Of a DNA stretch of 64,000 nucleotides, positions 36,850-46,307 are shown one piece after another. A program made the position numbers and the translations under genes. This stretch comes from Dermatophilaceae bacterium Sec6.4. Its GTDB lineage: Bacteria > Actinomycetota > Actinomycetes > Actinomycetales > Dermatophilaceae. The notes below the pieces were generated by a model. That model was not told where the DNA came from. It searched no databases and saw only the letters and a program-made list of their open reading frames with translations. Numbering within the stretch: the stretch's first letter is position 1; each line of letters begins with the position of its first letter. Where the stretch lies: positions 2,666,001-2,730,000 of the forward strand of contig CP144172.1 of assembly GCA_039636865.1 (NCBI GenBank), written 5' to 3'.

Positions 36850-38337
36850 TCATCTTTGGGTTAGTCGCTCTTCCAGGGCACGCAATGTCGCCAGCGCGCC
36901 GATCTCGTGCAGCGATGTGAGAGCTTCTTGATAGGGCCGGGTGAACTCCTCGTGCGCGGCGAGGTCACCGAACAAGGTGGTGTCGCGCACGAACGCCAAG
37001 GGGTCCCCGGCGTCGGACGCCGCACGCATCACGGCCTCCTTGCGGTGGTCGACGATCTCGATCGGCTGACCCGTCTCGTCCACGCCCTGCGCATACCGCG
37101 CCCAGGAGGCGACCACGAGGGCAGATCGGTCAACACGTCGACCGGCCGCAATATTCGCAGCGATCACGGGGACCAACCACTTCGGAATGCGATCGGAGCT
37201 CTCGGCGCACAGCCTGGCGAGGGTGTCGCGCACCTCGGGGTTGGCGAATCGCGCGACAAGCTCGGTGCGGTACGCAGCCAGGTCGACACCGGGTACCTCC
37301 GGAAGTGTCGGACTGCCCTCGAATTCCATGTAGCCCAGCAGGAAGCGCACGAACAACGGATCACTGGCGACATCATGCGCGTAGCGGTACCCCGACAGGT
37401 ATCCCAGATAGCACAACGCCTGATGGCTGGCGTTCAACAGCCTGAGCTTCATCAGTTCGTACGGGATGACGTCGTCGACAACCTGTACGCCGGCGTCCTG
37501 CCATGGTGGCCGCCCGTCGACGAACCTGTCCTCCAGCACCCACTGGGTGAAAGGTTCGCACACGACCGGCCATCCGTCACCAACTCCGAAGCGTTGCTCC
37601 AACGCCTCGATGTCGGCGGGTGTCGTTACCGGCGTGATGCGGTCGACCATGCAGTTGGGGAAGGAGGCCTGCTCATTGATCCAATCCGCCAGATCGTCGT
37701 CCTTGAGCCGTGCGAAGGCGACAACCGACAGGTGCGCGGTGTCGCCGTTGCCGGGCAGGTTGTCGCATGTCATCACCGTGAACGGGGTGGTACCCGCCGC
37801 TCGACGACGACGTAACGCCTCGACGATGAAGCCGAACGCCGTACTGGGAGGTGCAGCCTCCAGCAGATCACCCTGAATCGAGGGGTGGTCCGCCTCGAAC
37901 TGCCCGGTCACCTGATCGATGAGGTAACTACCCTCTGTGATCGTCAGTGACACGATCCGGACTGCGGGATCAGCCAGTTGGACCAGCACCGCCTCAGGGT
38001 CACTCGGCGCGTGCAACATGCGCATCAGCGACCCGATCACGCGCGGTTCGAGGCTGCCGTCCGGGTGTTTCTGAACCAGCGTGTACAGGCCGTCCTGCTC
38101 GTTCAGGATGTCCACGATGCGCTGGTCATGGGGCAGGACGCCGACTCCGACAATGCCGAAGTCGAGCGCCTGTCCGCTGTTCATCAAGGCGTCCAGGTAC
38201 ATCGCTTCATGAGCGCGGTGAAACCCGCCGACACCAAGATGCACGATCCCCGCAGTCATCGCGGAACGGTCGTACGTCGGGCGCGCTACCCGGTCGTCCA
38301 GTTCGCCAAGAGTGGCCTGCGAAAGGGCTGCCGTCAC
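36850..38337 (-). CDS. mannitol/arabitol 2-dehydrogenase (long-chain polyol dehydrogenase)
   Basis: 495 residues, usual size for zinc-independent polyol-specific long-chain dehydrogenases. IVHLGVGGFHRAHEAMYLDAL is the NAD-binding loop, LTITEGSYLID and VMTCDNLPGNG follow, and the catalytic Lys lies in PYELMKLRLLNASHQALCYLGYL with the Asn/His pair. It oxidises D-mannitol to fructose or D-arabitol to D-xylulose. Start: GTG 38337, 2 nt after the permease stop; longer frames run antisense-like through the permease gene. Together with xylB, the arabitol-to-xylulose route is attractive, but mannitol cannot be excluded. Confidence 0.92.
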   Translation of the reverse strand: MTAALSQATLGELDDRVARPTYDRSAMTAGIVHLGVGGFHRAHEAMYLDALMNSGQALDFGIVGVGVLPHDQRIVDILNEQDGLYTLVQKHPDGSLEPRVIGSLMRMLHAPSDPEAVLVQLADPAVRIVSLTITEGSYLIDQVTGQFEADHPSIQGDLLEAAPPSTAFGFIVEALRRRRAAGTTPFTVMTCDNLPGNGDTAHLSVVAFARLKDDDLADWINEQASFPNCMVDRITPVTTPADIEALEQRFGVGDGWPVVCEPFTQWVLEDRFVDGRPPWQDAGVQVVDDVIPYELMKLRLLNASHQALCYLGYLSGYRYAHDVASDPLFVRFLLGYMEFEGSPTLPEVPGVDLAAYRTELVARFANPEVRDTLARLCAESSDRIPKWLVPVIAANIAAGRRVDRSALVVASWARYAQGVDETGQPIEIVDHRKEAVMRAASDAGDPLAFVRDTTLFGDLAAHEEFTRPYQEALTSLHEIGALATLRALEERLTQR

Positions 38338-38339
38338 AG

Positions 38340-39188
38340 CTACTTCACCGCGCCGAGGGACAGACCCTGCACGAGCTTGTCCTGCGCCGCGAAGCCGGCG
38401 ATGAGAACAGGCAGCGAGATCGCGACGGATGCCGCACACACCTTTGCCAGGAACAAGCCCTGACTGGTCACGAAGCCGGTCAGGAATACCGGTGCCGTCT
38501 GGGCGGTCGTACCGCCCAACGTGTTCGCCAGGAGCAACTCGTTCCAGCTGAAGATGAAGCAGATCAGCGCAGCTGATGCCAGACCGGGCATCACCAGCGG
38601 GATGATGATCTTGTACATCTGTTTGACGAATCCTGCTCCGTCGACCTGCGAGGCCTCGAGGATCTCGATCGGCATCTCGGCCAGGAACGATCTCAACATC
38701 CAGATCGCGATCGGCAGGTTCATCGCCGTGTAGATGATCACCATCGCCCACACGCTGCCCAGCAGGCCGGTGTTCTTGGCGACGAGATAGAGCGGGAGAA
38801 GGCCCGCCACGACCGGCATGAACTTGGTGGACAGGAAGAAGAACATCACGTCGGTCCACTTCTTGACCGGCCTGATCGACAGCGCGTACGCCGCCGGGAG
38901 TGCGAGCGCCAGCACGAACAGCGTCGACACCACTGAGGCGGTGAGCGAGTTCAGCAGCGGCCCGACGGGGTGCGCCGCCCAGAAACTACTGAAACCGGAT
39001 GTCGACAGCGCTGCGAAGAACGCCGGGGGGTTCTTCGCCGCGTCGTTCTCACTGTGGAACGCGGTCAGCACCATCCAGAGGATCGGGATGATGAACAGAA
39101 TTCCGGTGATCCAGGCAGCAAAGCTCAGAATCACCCCCGAGCGCTTGTTCTGTCCTACCGTCCGACTCACATAAGCGTTGCCAGCCAT
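38340..39188 (-). CDS. ABC sugar/polyol transporter permease (MalG type)
   Basis: 282 residues, six predicted membrane helices. The EAA loop reads EILEASQVDGAGFVKQMYKIIIPLVMPGL (near residues 180-208), where the cytosolic ATPase docks. N-terminal WITGILFIIPILWMVLTAFHSEND matches the MalG class with its long first periplasmic loop. ATG 39188 abuts the upstream permease stop (TGAATG). Closest functional class: polyol-uptake permeases such as SmoG/MtlG; the specificity lies with the binding protein. Confidence 0.93.
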   Translation of the reverse strand: MAGNAYVSRTVGQNKRSGVILSFAAWITGILFIIPILWMVLTAFHSENDAAKNPPAFFAALSTSGFSSFWAAHPVGPLLNSLTASVVSTLFVLALALPAAYALSIRPVKKWTDVMFFFLSTKFMPVVAGLLPLYLVAKNTGLLGSVWAMVIIYTAMNLPIAIWMLRSFLAEMPIEILEASQVDGAGFVKQMYKIIIPLVMPGLASAALICFIFSWNELLLANTLGGTTAQTAPVFLTGFVTSQGLFLAKVCAASVAISLPVLIAGFAAQDKLVQGLSLGAVK

Positions 39189-40160
39189 TCAGCTCTCCTC
39201 CTTGAGAACCGTCAGCACGGTCCGCAGCGCGAATGTAGCGATGATGATCGTGCCGATGACGGTGATGACCCCTGCGGCCGAGGCAGTTCCGTACTCTCCG
39301 GTGCCGGCGAAGAATGCCTGCTGGATGTAGTACGGCAGGTTCGCGGTGTTCTGCCCACCTGAGGTGATGGTGAAGACGGCCTCGAAGTTCTGAACGATAT
39401 AGATAGCACCGAGCAGGCCCGCCAATTCGATGTACCGCCGCATGTGCGGCAGGGTCATCTTGGTGAAGATCTGCCAGGAGTTGGCGCCGTCGACCTTGGC
39501 AGCCTCGATGACATCCATCGGGCGACCCTGCAGGCCGGCCAACAGGATCAGCATCATGAACGGTGTCCACTGCCACACCAGCGAGACGACGATCGAACCC
39601 AACGGGTGACTGTTGATCCAGACCGGCTGCGGTGGATTGTTATCACCGAACCACCCCCAGACCATCGTGATGATGCCGTTGAAGAAACCGTTCTGGGCAT
39701 CCAGCAGGGCATGTTTCCAGACCAGGGCAGCAGCTTCGGGAACGATGAGGAACGGAGCGATCATCATCGTGCGCACCACGCCGCGGCCCTTGAAGGTGCG
39801 GTCCAGCAGCAGCGCGATACCGATACCGAGAACCAGACTGATCCCCACGACCAGCAAGGTCAGCTTGATCGTGGTGAACACCGCAGACCGAGCGGCGTCG
39901 TCCTGGAAGACGGTCCTGAAATTGTCGAGTCCAGCAAAGCCCTGGTTACCGCTGAAGGCGGTGTATTTGCTGAAGGCGATGAAGATGGTCGCGAGGAAGG
40001 GCAGCTGCGTCATGATGATGACGAAAATCAACGCCGGCATCAGCGGAGTACGCCGCACCCAATTGTCGCGACGCTCGCGCCGCTTGAGTTCTTTGTCCGC
40101 ACCAGGCGGTGCCGTGGGGGCTTCCACGGCACCGCTGGAGTCGAGACTTGCAGTGGTCAT
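39189..40160 (-). CDS. ABC sugar/polyol transporter permease (MalF type)
   Basis: 323 residues. A 35-residue charged cytoplasmic N-terminus (ADKELKRRERRDNWVRRTP) precedes six membrane helices starting LMPALIFVIIMTQLPFLATIF. The EAA loop is DVIEAAKVDGANSWQIFTKMTLPHM (near residue 225). ATG 40160 shares one base with the TAA of the binding-protein gene (TAATG), so the two are coupled. Forms a heterodimer with the following MalG-type permease. Confidence 0.93.
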   Translation of the reverse strand: MTTASLDSSGAVEAPTAPPGADKELKRRERRDNWVRRTPLMPALIFVIIMTQLPFLATIFIAFSKYTAFSGNQGFAGLDNFRTVFQDDAARSAVFTTIKLTLLVVGISLVLGIGIALLLDRTFKGRGVVRTMMIAPFLIVPEAAALVWKHALLDAQNGFFNGIITMVWGWFGDNNPPQPVWINSHPLGSIVVSLVWQWTPFMMLILLAGLQGRPMDVIEAAKVDGANSWQIFTKMTLPHMRRYIELAGLLGAIYIVQNFEAVFTITSGGQNTANLPYYIQQAFFAGTGEYGTASAAGVITVIGTIIIATFALRTVLTVLKEES

Positions 40161-41539
40161 TACTTCTTGTATTCCTTGACGCCGTTCTGAGCGATCTTCT
40201 GGCTCGCGTCGAGCGCGGCCTGGACCGTGGTGCTACCCGCGATCGCGTTGGAGATCTGCTGGCTGACGGTCTGCCCGAAGTCGGTGAACTGAGCAACACC
40301 CACGAACTGGATGCCGGGCACCGGCGGGTGGGTCGGGCGGTTGGAGCCGTCCGGAACCGCGGCGTTGATGGCAGCCAGGGTCGGCTTTGCGAAATTGCTG
40401 GCGACCTTCAGGTACTCGGGGTTGTCGTAGAGCGACGCACGGGCGCCCGCCGGAACATTCGCCCAGCCCATGCCGGCACCGCTACCGGCGCCGATCACCG
40501 CGGGGAATCCCTTACCGCTGGCCCAGGAGATGAACTTCCAGGCAGCGTCCTGGTTCTTGGAGGCCTTCTCAACACCCCAGGCCCACGTGTAGAGCCAGCC
40601 GGCGTTCTTGACCTGGTCCACCGGTGCGGCGACGTATCCCATGTCATTGGCGTACTTCGACGTCGAGAACGTTCCGGCCGCCGATGTCGCGTCGTACCAC
40701 ATGGCTGCCTGGCCCTGGATCATCGCGTTGTCGCACTCGGTGAAGCCGGACTGGGCTGCACCCTTCTCGCCGTACTTCTGGACCAGGTTTACATAGAACT
40801 CCGTGGCCTTCTTGAATCCGCCGGTGTTGAGCTTTGCGTCCCAGTTCTTGTCGAACCAGGTGCCGCCGAAGGTGTTGACAACGGTCGTCAACGGCGCCAT
40901 CACCTGGCCCCAACCGACCGCGCCGCGTAGGCAGATGCCGGCGACCTTCCCGGGCTTGTTCAGCTTCTGGGCAAAGCCCGCGATCTGCTGCCAGGTCGGG
41001 TTCTCCGGCATCGTCAGACCGGCGGCCTTGAACAGGTCTTTGCGGTACATGGTGAAGGAGGACTCGCCGTAGAACGGTTCGCCGTAGATCTTTCCGTCGA
41101 CTGTCAGCGACTTGGCCATCGGCTTGAGGATGTCGCCCTGATCGAAGTCCTTCCCGTCGAAGCTGGCCTTGGGGTCGGTCGTGTACTTCGTGAGGTCGGC
41201 GACCCAGCCCTTCTTGGCATAGATCGGGATCTCGAAGTTGGACAGGGTGGCCAGGTCGTACTGACCGGCCTGCTGAGAGAACTCGGTGCCGGCGGTGGCT
41301 CGCAGGTCGTTCTCCGGCTTCAGCGTGAGCTTGACCTTGATACCGGTCGTCTTCTCGAACTGGGGGATGACCTTCTGCAAGGCAACCATCTGAGGATTGT
41401 TGACCAGCAGAACGTTGAGCGACTTGTTGCCGCCTCCGCCACCGCCGCCGCCCCCACTGCTCGCCGAACATGCGGACAAACCCGTTCCTACCAAGCTGAC
41501 GACGGCCACGCCGATTGCTGCCCGTGATACGACTCGCAT
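40160..41539 (-). CDS. extracellular solute-binding lipoprotein (polyol/sugar, family 1)
   Basis: 459 residues. Signal peptide with lipobox LSAC, lipid-modified Cys24, so anchored on the outer face of the membrane. A run of nine Gly (29-37) links the anchor to the ligand-binding fold, which starts NKSLNVLLVNNPQMVALQKVIPQFE. Trp-rich segments such as AMWYDATSAAG and GWLYTWAWGVEKASKNQDAAWKFISWASG are typical of family 1 sugar-binding proteins. First gene of the operon SBP-permease-permease-mannitol/arabitol DH-sorbitol/xylitol DH-xylB. No ABC ATPase gene follows. Its start is 20 nt from the first SorC operator. Confidence 0.93.
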   Translation of the reverse strand: MRVVSRAAIGVAVVSLVGTGLSACSASSGGGGGGGGGNKSLNVLLVNNPQMVALQKVIPQFEKTTGIKVKLTLKPENDLRATAGTEFSQQAGQYDLATLSNFEIPIYAKKGWVADLTKYTTDPKASFDGKDFDQGDILKPMAKSLTVDGKIYGEPFYGESSFTMYRKDLFKAAGLTMPENPTWQQIAGFAQKLNKPGKVAGICLRGAVGWGQVMAPLTTVVNTFGGTWFDKNWDAKLNTGGFKKATEFYVNLVQKYGEKGAAQSGFTECDNAMIQGQAAMWYDATSAAGTFSTSKYANDMGYVAAPVDQVKNAGWLYTWAWGVEKASKNQDAAWKFISWASGKGFPAVIGAGSGAGMGWANVPAGARASLYDNPEYLKVASNFAKPTLAAINAAVPDGSNRPTHPPVPGIQFVGVAQFTDFGQTVSQQISNAIAGSTTVQAALDASQKIAQNGVKEYKK

Positions 41540-41558
41540 GAGATCTCGTTCCGTTAAG

Positions 41559-41591
41559 TGCTCATATGAGCACGGATTGCTCAGATGAGAG
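41559..41591. promoter_or_regulatory. two tandem SorC-type operators
   Basis: TGCTCATATGAGCA (41559-41572) is a perfect 14-bp palindrome; TGCTCAGATGAGAG (41578-41591) is a second, 3-mismatch copy 19 bp downstream, i.e. on nearly the same DNA face. They lie in the 128-bp gap between the divergent binding-protein gene and the SorC-family regulator, the expected site for autoregulation plus control of the operon. A further dyad CGCGAC-N8-GTCGCG lies at 41618-41637, nearer the regulator, followed by GATAAC (41642-41647), a -10 candidate for it. Confidence 0.65.
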
Positions 41592-41667
41592 TAGTGTTAC
41601 AGATCACATGGCCGGAGCGCGACAAGCTGAGGTCGCGATTCGATAACGACTGCGGGAGCAAACGGAC

Positions 41668-42666
41668 ATGGACGCACCGGCTGGACCGGCCGAACAGCTG
41701 CGCGGCAGTGCGCAACTGGATGAACGTGCCACCCGGGAGATGCTCGTCACGGTTGCCCGCCGGTACTACCTCGAGGATGCGAGCAAGGTAGCCATTGCTG
41801 CCGAGCTCGGGATCTCCCGCTTCCGTGTCGCACGGCTCCTGACGCTGGCCCGGGAAGCCGGTGTGGTCCGTATTCGCGTCGAGTCCGGCCCCGGCGACCA
41901 TGGTGAGCTCGCCGCGGCGATCACCGAACGCCTTGGTCTTCGCCGGTGCGCTGTGCTCAACGGCGCGGCGGGTGACAGCTCCCCCCAGGCCCGTCGGATC
42001 CGACTCGGGGAACTGGCAGCAGCAGAGTTGTCCGCCGTGCTGACGCCTTCGGACGTGCTCGGTCTGCCCTGGTCGCGATCCGCGTCAGCCACGGTGGCTG
42101 CACTACGAACGCTGCCGCCGATCGATATCGTCCAGCTGAGCGGAGCGCGGTACGAGCCCGGCGCAGACCAAATCGCATCGCCCGCAGATATGGTCCGGGA
42201 TCTGGCCGCTATGGGCGGCGGGCGCAGTTACCGCTTTCACGCGCCGTTCGTCGCGCCTGACCGCGCTGCGGCCGACTACCTACGCAAGGACCCTGCCTTC
42301 ATCGCAGCCCACGAGCACGTCACGTCGGTCACCGTCGCCATCGTCGGCGTCGGCGTGTTCGAACCCGAACTGTCCACCCTTTACGGGGCCGCATCTGCTG
42401 CGGAAATCGAGGAACTACGCGCCGGCGGTGCAGTCGGCGAAGTCAGCGGAGTGTTCGTCGACGCATTCGGCGACAATGTCGCAAGCCAGTTCGCCCGCCG
42501 CCTGTTGACGACCAGCGACGTGGAGCTGCGGGCGATACCGAACGTCATCGGGGTGTGTATGGGTGCCGAACGGGCCGCAGCGGTGACTGCCGCGTGTCGC
42601 GGCGGACTGCTGAACTCCCTGGTCCTTGATGTCCCGCTTGCGCAGGAACTGCTGTCTGCCGACTAA
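41668..42666 (+). CDS. SorC-family transcriptional regulator
   Basis: 332 residues. N-terminal helix-turn-helix (residues about 25-70: [40 protein letters not shown] in part) and C-terminal sugar-phosphate-binding domain of SorC type ([61 protein letters not shown]). SorC proteins are usually activators or repressors responding to a sugar phosphate. It faces the polyol operon across two operator-like palindromes, so it very probably controls that operon and itself; the inducer could be xylulose 5-phosphate or a polyol phosphate (inference). GGGAG precedes the ATG. Confidence 0.92.
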   Translation: MDAPAGPAEQLRGSAQLDERATREMLVTVARRYYLEDASKVAIAAELGISRFRVARLLTLAREAGVVRIRVESGPGDHGELAAAITERLGLRRCAVLNGAAGDSSPQARRIRLGELAAAELSAVLTPSDVLGLPWSRSASATVAALRTLPPIDIVQLSGARYEPGADQIASPADMVRDLAAMGGGRSYRFHAPFVAPDRAAADYLRKDPAFIAAHEHVTSVTVAIVGVGVFEPELSTLYGAASAAEIEELRAGGAVGEVSGVFVDAFGDNVASQFARRLLTTSDVELRAIPNVIGVCMGAERAAAVTAACRGGLLNSLVLDVPLAQELLSAD

Positions 42667-42669
42667 AGT
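42664..42669 (+). promoter_or_regulatory. -10-like box of lpd overlapping the regulator's stop codon
   Basis: TAAAGT, whose TAA is the stop codon of the SorC-type gene, ends 7 nt before the lpd ATG. Spacing fits a leaderless transcript. A TTGCGC 20 bp upstream is a poor -35. Confidence 0.45.
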
Positions 42670-42676
42670 CGCCCCC

Positions 42677-44077
42677 ATGGCTGATCACTTTGATGTAGTA
42701 GTCCTCGGTGCCGGTCCCGGCGGGTATGTCGCGGCGATCCGCGCCAGCCAGTTGGGCCTGAAGGCCGCTGTTGTCGAAGGCAAGTACTGGGGCGGGGTGT
42801 GTCTCAATATCGGCTGCATCCCTTCCAAGGCTCTGCTGCGCAACGCCGAGCTCGCGCATGTGCTGCACAAAGAGAAGGACGTCTTCGGCATCACCGGCGA
42901 CGTGAGCATGTCCTACGACGTGACGCATGCCCGCAGTCGCAAGGTGTCCGACGGCATCGTCAAGGGCGTGCACTACCTGATGAAGAAGAACAAGATCACC
43001 GAGATCGACGGGTGGGGCACCCTGACGGACACGAAGTCGATGACCGTGAAGCTGAACGATGGCGGAACTCAGGAACTGACCTACGACAACCTCATCCTCG
43101 ACACCGGTGCCCAGACCCGACTGATCCCGGGCACCCAGCTGTCCGAACGCGTCGTGACCTACGAAGAGCAGATCCTGGACCCGAACCTCCCGGAGTCCAT
43201 CGTCATCGCGGGATCGGGCGCCATCGGCGTCGAATTCGCTTACGTGTTGAGCAACTTCGGTGTCGACGTGACCATCGTGGAGTTCCTGGATCGGATGGTC
43301 CCGACCGAAGACATCGCAGTCTCCAAGGAGCTGCTCAAGCACTACAAGAAGCTCGGCGTGAAGGTGATGCTCTCCACCAAGGTCGAGAACATCGACGACT
43401 CCGGCGACAAGGTGAAGGTCACCGTCTCCCCCGCTGCGGGTGGCGAATCGCACGTCATCGAGACCGACAAGGTGATGCAGGCCATCGGTTTCGCGCCGCG
43501 CACCGAGGGCTACGGCCTCGCGGAGATCGGGGTGCAGCTCACCGACCGCGGAGCCATCGCCATCGACGGTCGGGGAGCTACCAACCTCGACGGTGTGTAC
43601 GCCATCGGGGACGTGACCGCCAAGTTGATGCTCGCGCACACTGCGGAGGCCCAGGGTATTGTCGCCGCCGAGACGATCGCCGGAGTGGAAACAATGGAGA
43701 TCGACTACGACATGATCCCCCGAGCGACCTACTGCCAGCCGCAGATCGCCTCTTTCGGCTACACCGAGGCACAGGCCAAGGACAAGGGCTACGACGTGAA
43801 GGTCGCCCAGTTCCCGTTCTCTGCGAACGGCAAAGCCCAGGGCCTGGGCGAATCGGCCGGCTTCGTCAAGATCATCGCCGATGCGTCGCACAACGAGATC
43901 ATCGGCGCCCACCTCATCGGACCGGACGTCACCGAGTTGTTGCCGGTGCTGACTCTGGCCCAGAAATGGGACCTGACCGCGGACGAGGTGGCCCGCAACG
44001 TTTTTGCGCACCCGACCCTGGGTGAAGCAGTCAAAGAGGCCATCGAAGGTATCGCCGGTCACATGATCAACCTGTAG
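42677..44077 (+). CDS. lpd: dihydrolipoamide dehydrogenase
   Basis: FAD enzyme (E3) reoxidising lipoamide in pyruvate and 2-oxoglutarate dehydrogenase complexes with NAD+. 466 residues from ATG 42677. FAD loop [21 protein letters not shown], redox disulfide in [13 protein letters not shown] (Cys pair near 41 and 46), NAD loop [35 protein letters not shown], and the interface His-Glu in [13 protein letters not shown]. No lipoyl domain is fused. Not functionally tied to the polyol genes; it is convergent with the sseB-like gene, only 11 bp apart. Confidence 0.96.
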   Translation: MADHFDVVVLGAGPGGYVAAIRASQLGLKAAVVEGKYWGGVCLNIGCIPSKALLRNAELAHVLHKEKDVFGITGDVSMSYDVTHARSRKVSDGIVKGVHYLMKKNKITEIDGWGTLTDTKSMTVKLNDGGTQELTYDNLILDTGAQTRLIPGTQLSERVVTYEEQILDPNLPESIVIAGSGAIGVEFAYVLSNFGVDVTIVEFLDRMVPTEDIAVSKELLKHYKKLGVKVMLSTKVENIDDSGDKVKVTVSPAAGGESHVIETDKVMQAIGFAPRTEGYGLAEIGVQLTDRGAIAIDGRGATNLDGVYAIGDVTAKLMLAHTAEAQGIVAAETIAGVETMEIDYDMIPRATYCQPQIASFGYTEAQAKDKGYDVKVAQFPFSANGKAQGLGESAGFVKIIADASHNEIIGAHLIGPDVTELLPVLTLAQKWDLTADEVARNVFAHPTLGEAVKEAIEGIAGHMINL

Positions 44078-44088
44078 CGGCGGGGGGG

Positions 44089-44856
44089 CTAGGGACCGGC
44101 GGTCACGATCCGGAAGGACAGCGCGTCAATCCTCGCCCGGGCTTCACCGTCGGTCGCTATCCGCTCCCCCACCCGGGCGCACAATTCCTGCACGCCATCG
44201 GACCCAAGTCCGGGCCGCAGGCTCAGCACCACGCGTAGCCCGCCGGAGTTGCCGTCCTCACAGGCCGCCGTCACCACGTCGCCTTCCTCTCGCGCGGCCC
44301 GGGTGACTGCCTGCAGTACGAACGGGTCGGTATACGCGGGCTGCCACGTCCGTTGCATCGCCAGGGCCCACACCATGCTCGGACGGACCACCCGCACCTG
44401 CTGCGATCCGAGCTCCAGCACCAGGACGTCACACCCCTCCGACACTGCCGCCTGTGCCGCCTGCGCAGCCGGCACCGGCCGCGGCCGAGCCTGCGGGTTC
44501 CAATTCGCAAGCGCGGCCATCCCGGTGAAGACCGGCAGCGCGCGCTCCCCGTCGTCGGCAGTCAGCGTCACCACTGCCATCTGCGAGGACTTCTCCACGC
44601 TCAGGCCGTCCGGCGACTGCTCGATCTCCTGCGCGGCGGCGACGATGGGCACCAACAGTCGCGCGGCTGCGAGCGCCGCCATGAACGTCACGTCGTCGGC
44701 GCCCAGCGCCGCCGTCAGACCCGCGTCCGCCGCACCGGTGTCCTGATCGAACCCCGTCGAGGGCAACTCCCGCCCCGTCCACGCCCGACCGGCCGAGTCA
44801 CTTCCCTCTCGGTCCGCCGCGTCGTCACCACCACCGAGGCTGTCCAGACCGCTCAC
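44089..44856 (-). CDS. SseB-family protein
   Basis: 255 residues from GTG 44856, which overlaps the priA stop (GTGA). The first 50 residues are acidic and disordered ([14 protein letters not shown]). An SseB N-terminal domain spans about 55-175 ([68 protein letters not shown]) and a second, looser repeat follows ([24 protein letters not shown]). SseB-like proteins occur downstream of priA/hisA in many actinobacteria; enhanced serine sensitivity gave the family its name but no reaction is known. Co-translated with the his genes, so it may simply share their regulation. Confidence 0.85.
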   Translation of the reverse strand: MSGLDSLGGGDDAADREGSDSAGRAWTGRELPSTGFDQDTGAADAGLTAALGADDVTFMAALAAARLLVPIVAAAQEIEQSPDGLSVEKSSQMAVVTLTADDGERALPVFTGMAALANWNPQARPRPVPAAQAAQAAVSEGCDVLVLELGSQQVRVVRPSMVWALAMQRTWQPAYTDPFVLQAVTRAAREEGDVVTAACEDGNSGGLRVVLSLRPGLGSDGVQELCARVGERIATDGEARARIDALSFRIVTAGP

Positions 44857-45629
44857 TTGCGGCCGGCCGCATCGAGTGCCGCGCCCAGCGTGAACGCACC
44901 GCGGTAGAGCGCCGATCCGATGATGGCCCCCTCCACACCGCTCGGGACCAGCGCCCGGAGCGCCTCGATATCGGCAATGGTGGACACCCCACCGGAAGCA
45001 ACCACCGGACGGTCCGTGCGCTCGCACACCTGACGCAGCAACTCCACATTCGGACCGGCCAGCATGCCGTCCTTGGCGACGTCCGTCACGACGTAGCGGC
45101 TGCACCCTTCGGTATCGAGACGATCCAGGGTCTCCCACAGATCCCCGCCCTCGCGGGTCCATCCCCGAGCTGCGAGCGTCGTGCCACGGACATCAAGACC
45201 GACGGCGATACGGTCCCCGTGCTCGGCAATGGCCTGTGCCGTCCACTGCGGGTTCTCCAGGGCTGCAGTGCCCAGATTGACCCGTCTGCAGCCCGTCGAG
45301 AGAGCGGCATCGAGAGTTTCGGCGTCCCGGATGCCACCGGACAGCTCCACCTGCATATCGAGCCGGCCGATGATCGAGGCCAGCAGGTCCCTGTTGTGAC
45401 CACGACCGAACGCCGCGTCGAGGTCGACCAGATGCAGCCACTGCGCACCCTGGTCCTGCCACGCGAGCGCCGCCTGCCACGGGTCGCCGAAGTCGCCGCC
45501 CGTGCCGGCGATGCCCTGCACCAGCTGAACCGCGCGACCCTGCACGACGTCGACCGCCGGGAGTAACTCCAGCCGTTGCGGGTTCGTCAACCCATCAGCG
45601 TGCAGTGCGGGGGTGTGCTCGGAAACCAC
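44853..45629 (-). CDS. priA: phosphoribosyl isomerase A (HisA/TrpF bifunctional type)
   Basis: Isomerises ProFAR in histidine synthesis and, in actinobacteria that lack trpF, also PRA in tryptophan synthesis. (beta-alpha)8 barrel, 258 residues from GTG 45629, which follows GGAGAGG by 7 nt; TTG 45635 is too close to that site. N-terminal [20 protein letters not shown] has the catalytic Asp; the second Asp lies in [17 protein letters not shown]; phosphate loops are [17 protein letters not shown] and [29 protein letters not shown] is the PriA form. Whether it serves tryptophan synthesis depends on a trpF elsewhere. hisF is not in the window. Confidence 0.94.
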   Translation of the reverse strand: MVSEHTPALHADGLTNPQRLELLPAVDVVQGRAVQLVQGIAGTGGDFGDPWQAALAWQDQGAQWLHLVDLDAAFGRGHNRDLLASIIGRLDMQVELSGGIRDAETLDAALSTGCRRVNLGTAALENPQWTAQAIAEHGDRIAVGLDVRGTTLAARGWTREGGDLWETLDRLDTEGCSRYVVTDVAKDGMLAGPNVELLRQVCERTDRPVVASGGVSTIADIEALRALVPSGVEGAIIGSALYRGAFTLGAALDAAGRK

Positions 45630-45656
45630 AGACAAACCTCTCCATTACGTTGACGC

Positions 45657-46307
45657 TCACCAGGATGCCAACCAGTTCTCGATCAATGCTGCTCCGGCGT
45701 CGCCGGACTTCTCGGGGTGGAACTGGGTCCCGGTCAGCGGGCCGTCCTCGGCGGCGGCAATAAACGTGCCACCGTGCCGGGCTGTGCTGATCCGCACACC
45801 CGGGCCGGCCGACGTATCACTGGTCGCCAGTTGAAACTGCCCCTCGTCGTACTCGGCCGCGTAGGAGTGCACGAAGTAGAAATGCTCGGCCTCCACCCCT
45901 TTCAGGAGCAGGGATGACCGGGCCGCTTCGACCTGTGACCAGCCCATATGCGGCACCACCGGTGCGTGCAGTCGGGTGACCGTGCCCGGCAGCAGACCCA
46001 GTCCGGGCAGCGAAGTACCGGTCGAATGTTCGGTGGACCCGGCGAACAGGATCTGGAATCCCACACATACCCCGAAGACCGGAGCCGAGAGCGCCAACCG
46101 TTCCCGGATCAACGCAGGACCGCCGACCGCACGCAGACCCGCGACGCAGGCGTGGAAGTTGCCCACTCCGGGAACATAGAGGGCGTCGGCTCGAGCGACC
46201 GCATGCTGGTCCGCGGTGAGTTCGACATCGGCACCGACCCGTTCGAGCATCCGCACGACGGAGCGGATGTTGCCACTGCCGTAATCGAGCACGACGACGC
46301 GCTTCAT
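45657..46307 (-). CDS. hisH: imidazole glycerol phosphate synthase glutaminase subunit
   Basis: Class I glutamine amidotransferase delivering ammonia to HisF. 216 residues. Oxyanion and nucleophile elements: VPGVGNFHAC and APVFGVCVGFQILFAGSTEH (nucleophile Cys near residue 84; the usual GICLGMQ is GVCVGFQ here). Catalytic His-Glu: GTQFHPEKSGDAG near 193-200. PHMGWSQVE and YFVHSYAA are also family sequences. The ATG overlaps the upstream unknown gene's stop by 4 nt. hisF must be elsewhere. Confidence 0.95.
   Translation of the reverse strand: MKRVVVLDYGSGNIRSVVRMLERVGADVELTADQHAVARADALYVPGVGNFHACVAGLRAVGGPALIRERLALSAPVFGVCVGFQILFAGSTEHSTGTSLPGLGLLPGTVTRLHAPVVPHMGWSQVEAARSSLLLKGVEAEHFYFVHSYAAEYDEGQFQLATSDTSAGPGVRISTARHGGTFIAAAEDGPLTGTQFHPEKSGDAGAALIENWLASW

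Noticed and set aside
42545..44062. Minus-strand open frame of 505 codons
   Set aside because: Antisense shadow of lpd; composition is His/Asp/Val rich and shows no motif.
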